A DNA stretch of 64,000 bases from Coprobacter fastidiosus (GTDB lineage Bacteria; Bacteroidota; Bacteroidia; Bacteroidales; Coprobacteraceae). This document shows, one piece after another, positions 60,329 to 64,000 of this stretch. Every line of letters starts with the position of its first letter. Within the stretch, counting starts at the first letter, position 1. The notes beneath the pieces were generated by a model. The model was not told the DNA's origin. It saw only the letters and a list, made by a program, of their open reading frames with translations, and searched no databases. Where the stretch lies: the NCBI RefSeq assembly GCF_030296935.1, contig NZ_AP028032.1:930001-994000 (forward strand). The letters are read 5' to 3'. Position numbers and translations under genes: made by a program.

Positions 60329-61111
60329 ATGAGCACATTACCTCCCTCAGAAATAGTAATATCTGCAGAAAAATCGGCTTTGCAAAAAATCGAATTCAGT
60401 ACACGAAAAACCGTTATTTTAGGCATATTGGCCGGAATTTATATAGCAATGGGAGGATTATTGTCTCTTCTAATCGGCAGCGGATTTCCTGAAATAACGA
60501 ATAACAATCCCGGACTACAAAAACTTCTTTCCGGTTGCATGTTCCCTTTGGGGCTCATATTAGTTGTCATCGCCGGAGCAGAACTATTCACCGGCAATAA
60601 TGCGATTTTAATACCGGGAGTATTAAACGACAAATATAAATGGACGGCAGTATGGAAAAACTGGGTTATCGTTTACTTCAGTAATTTTCTCGGAGCTCTT
60701 TTTTTTGTTTATGTTATGGTACATTCGACAGGAGTTGTCGCATCCGATCCTTGGCATTCGGCAATAAAAAATATTGCAGTCGCCAAAGTATCGATGTCTT
60801 GGATTACAGTCTTCTTAAAAGGAATCGGAGCTAATTGGCTCGTATGTCTTGCCGTATGGTTAGGAATGAGTTCGTCAAGTACTGCCGGGAAATTCATAGG
60901 ATTGTGGTTCCCGGTTATGGGTTTTGTCGCAATCGGATATGAACACAGTATAGCCAACATGTTCTTCATTCCGTTAGGTATGCTCCAAGGAGCAGACATA
61001 TTGGTTTACGATTTCTTGGTAAGCAATCTCATTCCGGCAACATTAGGAAACATTATCGGAGGTGCTCTATTCGTAGGTAGTTTTTATTGGTATGCTTATC
61101 TAAAAAAATAA
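60329..61111 (+). CDS. Formate/nitrite transporter family channel (FNT)
   Basis: 260 residues with six membrane segments. FNT landmarks include GIYIAMGGLLSLLIG, AELFTGNNAILIPGV, WVIVYFSNFLGALFFVYVM and NWLVCLAVWLGMSSSSTAGKFIG. These are pentameric channels for small monovalent anions (formate, nitrite, hydrosulfide, acetate). A mixed-acid fermenter would plausibly export formate through it. No formate lyase gene is near, but pyruvate oxidase lies upstream. Confidence 0.92.
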   Translation: MSTLPPSEIVISAEKSALQKIEFSTRKTVILGILAGIYIAMGGLLSLLIGSGFPEITNNNPGLQKLLSGCMFPLGLILVVIAGAELFTGNNAILIPGVLNDKYKWTAVWKNWVIVYFSNFLGALFFVYVMVHSTGVVASDPWHSAIKNIAVAKVSMSWITVFLKGIGANWLVCLAVWLGMSSSSTAGKFIGLWFPVMGFVAIGYEHSIANMFFIPLGMLQGADILVYDFLVSNLIPATLGNIIGGALFVGSFYWYAYLKK

Positions 61112-61138
61112 AACATTTGCTCTTAAAGCCTATATATC

Positions 61139-61672
61139 TTATATCCTAAAAGGATCGGAATAATGTACTATACCCTGTACTCCGTCCAAAGCACCGGGAA
61201 ATAATTCTATTGCCATACAATATTCTTCTGGGACATCGAAAGGAAACTCGATGTTAAAATCAGAAGCTTTTTTATAACCGAATCTCGGATAATAGTCTTT
61301 ATGCCCTAATAAAACGGCAGAACTATAGCCCAACTGTGAAGCTCGTTTATGTGCTTCCCGAAGCAACTCTCCTCCTATACCCTGTTTCTGAAATTCAGGT
61401 AAGACGGAAAGCGGAGCTACAGCTAATGAAATAACCGACTCATTTCCCGATACTATCGCCACTTTCGTGAGTAAAATATGTCCCACTATTTTTCTCTCAT
61501 CAACCTCTGCTACTAAAGAAAGTTCCGGAATAAAAGCATCCGATTTGCGCAAACGACCGACTAATAGATGTTCGGTATGATCGCTTTCTTTTACATTTCT
61601 GAAGGCATATTCTACCAAATCGTCAACAAGCTTATAATCAAAAATTTGTTCTTGTCTAATTTTAATATTCAT
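61139..61672 (-). CDS. GNAT-family N-acetyltransferase (YhbS-like)
   Basis: 177 residues. The acetyl-CoA-binding motif is in VLPEFQKQGIGGELLREAHKRASQLG; preceding strands EVDERKIVGHILLTKV and SVISLAVAPLSVL are typical, as is the DYYPRFGYKKASDFNI segment. This is a YhbS-type GNAT; the acceptor molecule is unknown. It is convergent with the formate/nitrite transporter gene. Confidence 0.9.
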   Translation of the reverse strand: MNIKIRQEQIFDYKLVDDLVEYAFRNVKESDHTEHLLVGRLRKSDAFIPELSLVAEVDERKIVGHILLTKVAIVSGNESVISLAVAPLSVLPEFQKQGIGGELLREAHKRASQLGYSSAVLLGHKDYYPRFGYKKASDFNIEFPFDVPEEYCMAIELFPGALDGVQGIVHYSDPFRI

Positions 61673-61716
61673 TATTTATAAAATTACTCAAACTTATTGA
61701 CCGACAAAAGAGAACT

Positions 61717-63150
61717 TCAAAACATTTTTTTCTTCAGCATTACTACACTACCGGCATCTTTTGACAACTTAGTGTATCCATAAAGATGCACAAAACCGAG
61801 AACCGTTACAAAAATAAACGCCAATCTAAAGTCTGGAATGGTATAATGTCCTGCAATTCCATGATTTATAATATTCGAAAAACGCAAAACTACCGCTCCC
61901 ATGGCGATTCCCATGCCTGTTGACATTTGTTGTATGGTACTATACAAAGTATTTGCCGCTGTCGTCTGGGAAGCTGGTGTATCGGTAAAAGCCAGAGTTG
62001 TTAAAGAACTGAACTGTAATGATCGAAAAAGACCTGCTGTAAATAAAACTAAGACAATGACATAAACCGGAGTCGTAGGCATCAACAATGCGGTAAAGAA
62101 AGTAAACAAAGCCGAAAAACAACCGTTTACGATCAATATCGTACGAAATCGGAAACGGTGCATAATCCATACTGTCAATGATTTCATAGACAAATTTCCA
62201 ACCATTGTGGATAAAAACAGCAGTCCTGACTCAAAAGGATTCAGTCCAAATCCTTCTTGAAACATCAACGGTACAAGATAGGGAAAAACTCCTATAATCA
62301 TCCGAGATACAGACCCGGTAAGAATCGTCACTTTATAAGAATTAATTTTCATTACAGAATAGTCGATCAAAGGATGCGATATATGTTTCGAATATCTGAC
62401 ATTAAACCACAACAAAAGCAAACTAAAACCTATAATCAACAAAGAATAAAAATAAGAAACACCGTCTTTGCTTAAAATTTCAACTCCATACATAAATCCG
62501 GCTAAAGAAAAACCGCTCAATACAAATCCTACAGCGTCAAAACGAACTTTCAACCGTTCTTTACGCTCTTCAGAAGGGATATACTTCCATGCCAAAAAGA
62601 TGCATATAATACTGATCGGAACGTTTAAATAAAAAATATACCGCCAATCCCAATAAGTCGTTAAATATCCTCCGACAAGAGGTCCGATAATCGGAGCGAC
62701 TAATGCAGGTAAAGTAATATAGTTCATTGCAACCGGCAAGTCTTCCTTAGGTGTAGTCTTCAATACAGCCAAACGCCCCACAGGAGACATCATCGCACCC
62801 GCCATTCCCTGCATAATACGATACAGAACAAATTGAGTCAAGGATACAGATGTCCCGCATAATGTCGAAGCTAAAATAAAAAAAGCGACAGCAATACAAA
62901 AAACATTGCGTGTACCAAAACGATCGGCAATCCACCCGCTGACCGGAATAAATATAGCCAAAGCTATTAAATAAGACGTTACTCCTGTACTTAAATGAAT
63001 AACATCAACTCTAAAAGAACGAGCCATTGCGGGTATTGCCGTATTTACGGCTGTCGTATCCAAGAATTGCATAAAAAATGCAATAGCAACTATCAAAGAT
63101 ACAGTGACAGATCTGTTAAACTTAAACGGTAATTTCTTTTTCCACCTCAT
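61717..63150 (-). CDS. DHA2-family MFS multidrug efflux transporter
   Basis: 477 residues with about fourteen hydrophobic segments, the mark of the DHA2 (EmrB/QacA) branch. The conserved first-helix DTTAVNTAIPAMA, the loop SGWIADRFGTRNVF and motif C in the fifth helix (LVAPIIGPLVGGYLTTYWDWR) are present. It likely exports toxic hydrophobic compounds with H+ exchange; the substrate is unknown. No membrane-fusion partner gene lies beside it. Confidence 0.9.
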   Translation of the reverse strand: MRWKKKLPFKFNRSVTVSLIVAIAFFMQFLDTTAVNTAIPAMARSFRVDVIHLSTGVTSYLIALAIFIPVSGWIADRFGTRNVFCIAVAFFILASTLCGTSVSLTQFVLYRIMQGMAGAMMSPVGRLAVLKTTPKEDLPVAMNYITLPALVAPIIGPLVGGYLTTYWDWRYIFYLNVPISIICIFLAWKYIPSEERKERLKVRFDAVGFVLSGFSLAGFMYGVEILSKDGVSYFYSLLIIGFSLLLLWFNVRYSKHISHPLIDYSVMKINSYKVTILTGSVSRMIIGVFPYLVPLMFQEGFGLNPFESGLLFLSTMVGNLSMKSLTVWIMHRFRFRTILIVNGCFSALFTFFTALLMPTTPVYVIVLVLFTAGLFRSLQFSSLTTLAFTDTPASQTTAANTLYSTIQQMSTGMGIAMGAVVLRFSNIINHGIAGHYTIPDFRLAFIFVTVLGFVHLYGYTKLSKDAGSVVMLKKKMF

Positions 63151-63254
63151 CCATCTCTATTTTCCACCGAAATCACACAATTTTTTCATCAAACTTCATG
63201 AAAAAATTCAAACTCCGTATTTTCATTCAGATCGGGAAAAATGATCATGCTCTC

Positions 63255-63392
63255 AGAGCCTATCTGAATTTTCCTTAAACCGATGCAAAGATACTCGATT
63301 TATATCATTTATCATTTCTTGAATATCGCAAAACCGCTCTATTTATCGCTTAAAAAATTAAAATACTTAGAGCCAACAAATTTTGCTCGGGC
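63255..63392. repeat. Two remnants of the MITE-like repeat
   Basis: AGAGCCTATCTGAATTTTCC (63255-63274) matches the left end. AGAGCCAACAAATTTTGCTC (63369-63388), followed by GGGC, matches the complement of the right end, so this part is inverted. The 63151-63542 gap otherwise shows nothing I can support. Confidence 0.5.
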
Positions 63393-63542
63393 AAAATCCA
63401 CATGGAAATAAATCAAACAAAACGAGAGCAAACGGATGCAAAAATAGTTACAAACAACTGATTTTCAGATAATATATTCTAATAAATAGAGATTTTGATT
63501 ATTGACGTTTAAAGATGGTGCATAACATAGAGAATGGATTGA

Positions 63543-63830
63543 CTCTTACCGAAAAATGAACAGTCCTGTATTGTCTATGCCGATGAAGCCAATGTGGCGA
63601 TGTTTGGAATGACTGCCAAAATATGGCGTGAACAACACCCTGAATTGAAAGGGAATATCCGAGACCATGCTTCTATTAATGAATCGATTTGTCTCTCGAA
63701 CATGGAAAACTTAAACACCGTGTTCATAGACCAAGGCATTCCACAGTGTAAGCAATTGATTAAACTCAATCAGATTGCCATTCAACAGATAAAAGTATTG
63801 GAGGTGACAACAACGACCGTAAATTGTTAA
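63543..63830 (+). pseudogene. C-terminal remnant of a KilA-N-type phage antirepressor-like protein
   Basis: An in-frame stop precedes 63543, and the reading frame LLPKNEQSCIVYADEANV.. continues into AMFGMTAKIWREQHPELKGNIRDHASINE.. and IPQCKQLIKLNQIAIQQIKVLE. This matches the C-terminal domain found after KilA-N in a family widespread in Bacteroidota (remembered pattern, ..YADEADVLNVALFGMTAKQW..). The N-terminal KilA-N DNA-binding half is gone and no start codon or promoter is evident. It is most likely a relic of a mobile element. Confidence 0.6.
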
Positions 63831-63889
63831 AATAAAAAATTATATAAATTAGATGTATAACATTTAAAAGACTTCCAACAAGTAAATAA

Positions 63890-63927
63890 AAAACATTGGG
63901 ACGACATTCAAATTGCCCCAATGTTGT
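63890..63927. other. Hairpin after the KilA-N remnant
   Basis: AACATTGGG pairs with CCCAATGTT around a 14-base loop; a terminator remnant is possible, but no T run follows. The remaining bases to 64000 show nothing I can support. Confidence 0.4.
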
Positions 63928-64000
63928 ATATCGCTTATGATTGTATTTCAAATTAGAGATAACATTTTATTCAATGACACCCCTGCAGGCTAATCCTACA

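Overview
The window is a chromosomal segment of a Bacteroidota bacterium, almost certainly order Bacteroidales; I cannot name the genus. The evidence is the repeated -7 box TAnnTTTG with a TTTG-like -33 box about 19-20 bases upstream, the short RpoD-type primary sigma factor, AT-rich DNA, and typical Bacteroidales gene neighbourhoods. These include leuA-leuC-leuD-second IPM synthase-leuB, LytM-like-dxr-rseP, and PIF1-TPR helicase plus AsmA. No tRNA, rRNA, CRISPR array, intact insertion sequence or prophage was seen.

Layout. 1-4.3 kb: a YihY/BrkB membrane protein cut by the window edge, the RNase P RNA gene, an HtrA/DegP protease and the primary sigma factor. 4.4-11.5 kb: a small outer-membrane-type protein, then a branched-chain amino acid operon preceded by a promoter, a Leu/Ile-rich leader peptide and a terminator/antiterminator pair. 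11.6-18.2 kb: a GNAT protein, an OmpA-family protein, and a LytM-like, dxr, rseP, rlmI-like run. 18.5-25.3 kb: a hexuronate catabolic island (kdgK, uxaC, LacI regulator, uxaB, uxaA) with two matching operator-like palindromes in the divergent promoter region; base composition differs among these genes. 25.4-37.3 kb: repair, Nudix, transport and rRNA-modification genes plus kdsA, including an AAA ATPase gene broken by one in-frame TGA. 37.5-48 kb: a PIF1-like helicase with TPRs, two large AsmA-family proteins on opposite strands flanking an Hsp20 gene with a sigma-54-type promoter and a Lys-rich microprotein gene, DoxX and a DEAD-box helicase. 48.3-53.6 kb: an AraC regulator divergent from an alcohol dehydrogenase, flavodoxin, aldo-keto reductase and NAD(P)H oxidoreductase, resembling the E. 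coli yqhC-yqhD-dkgA locus, then a HAD phosphatase. 53.8-64 kb: DedA, ppx-ppk1, pyruvate oxidase, a formate/nitrite transporter, a GNAT protein, a DHA2 efflux pump, and a truncated KilA-N-type remnant.

Between genes there is a dispersed MITE-like repeat family. One nearly complete 175-bp copy with inverted ends lies at 53579-53753, a diverged full-length copy at 59751-59925, a partial copy near 48.2 kb, and end fragments or deletion derivatives at about 11.6, 18.1, 27.2, 37.35, 52.7 and 63.3 kb. The most informative findings are the leu attenuator, this repeat family, the sigma-54 promoter of hsp20, the paired LacI operators, and a candidate short terminated RNA near 18.4 kb.
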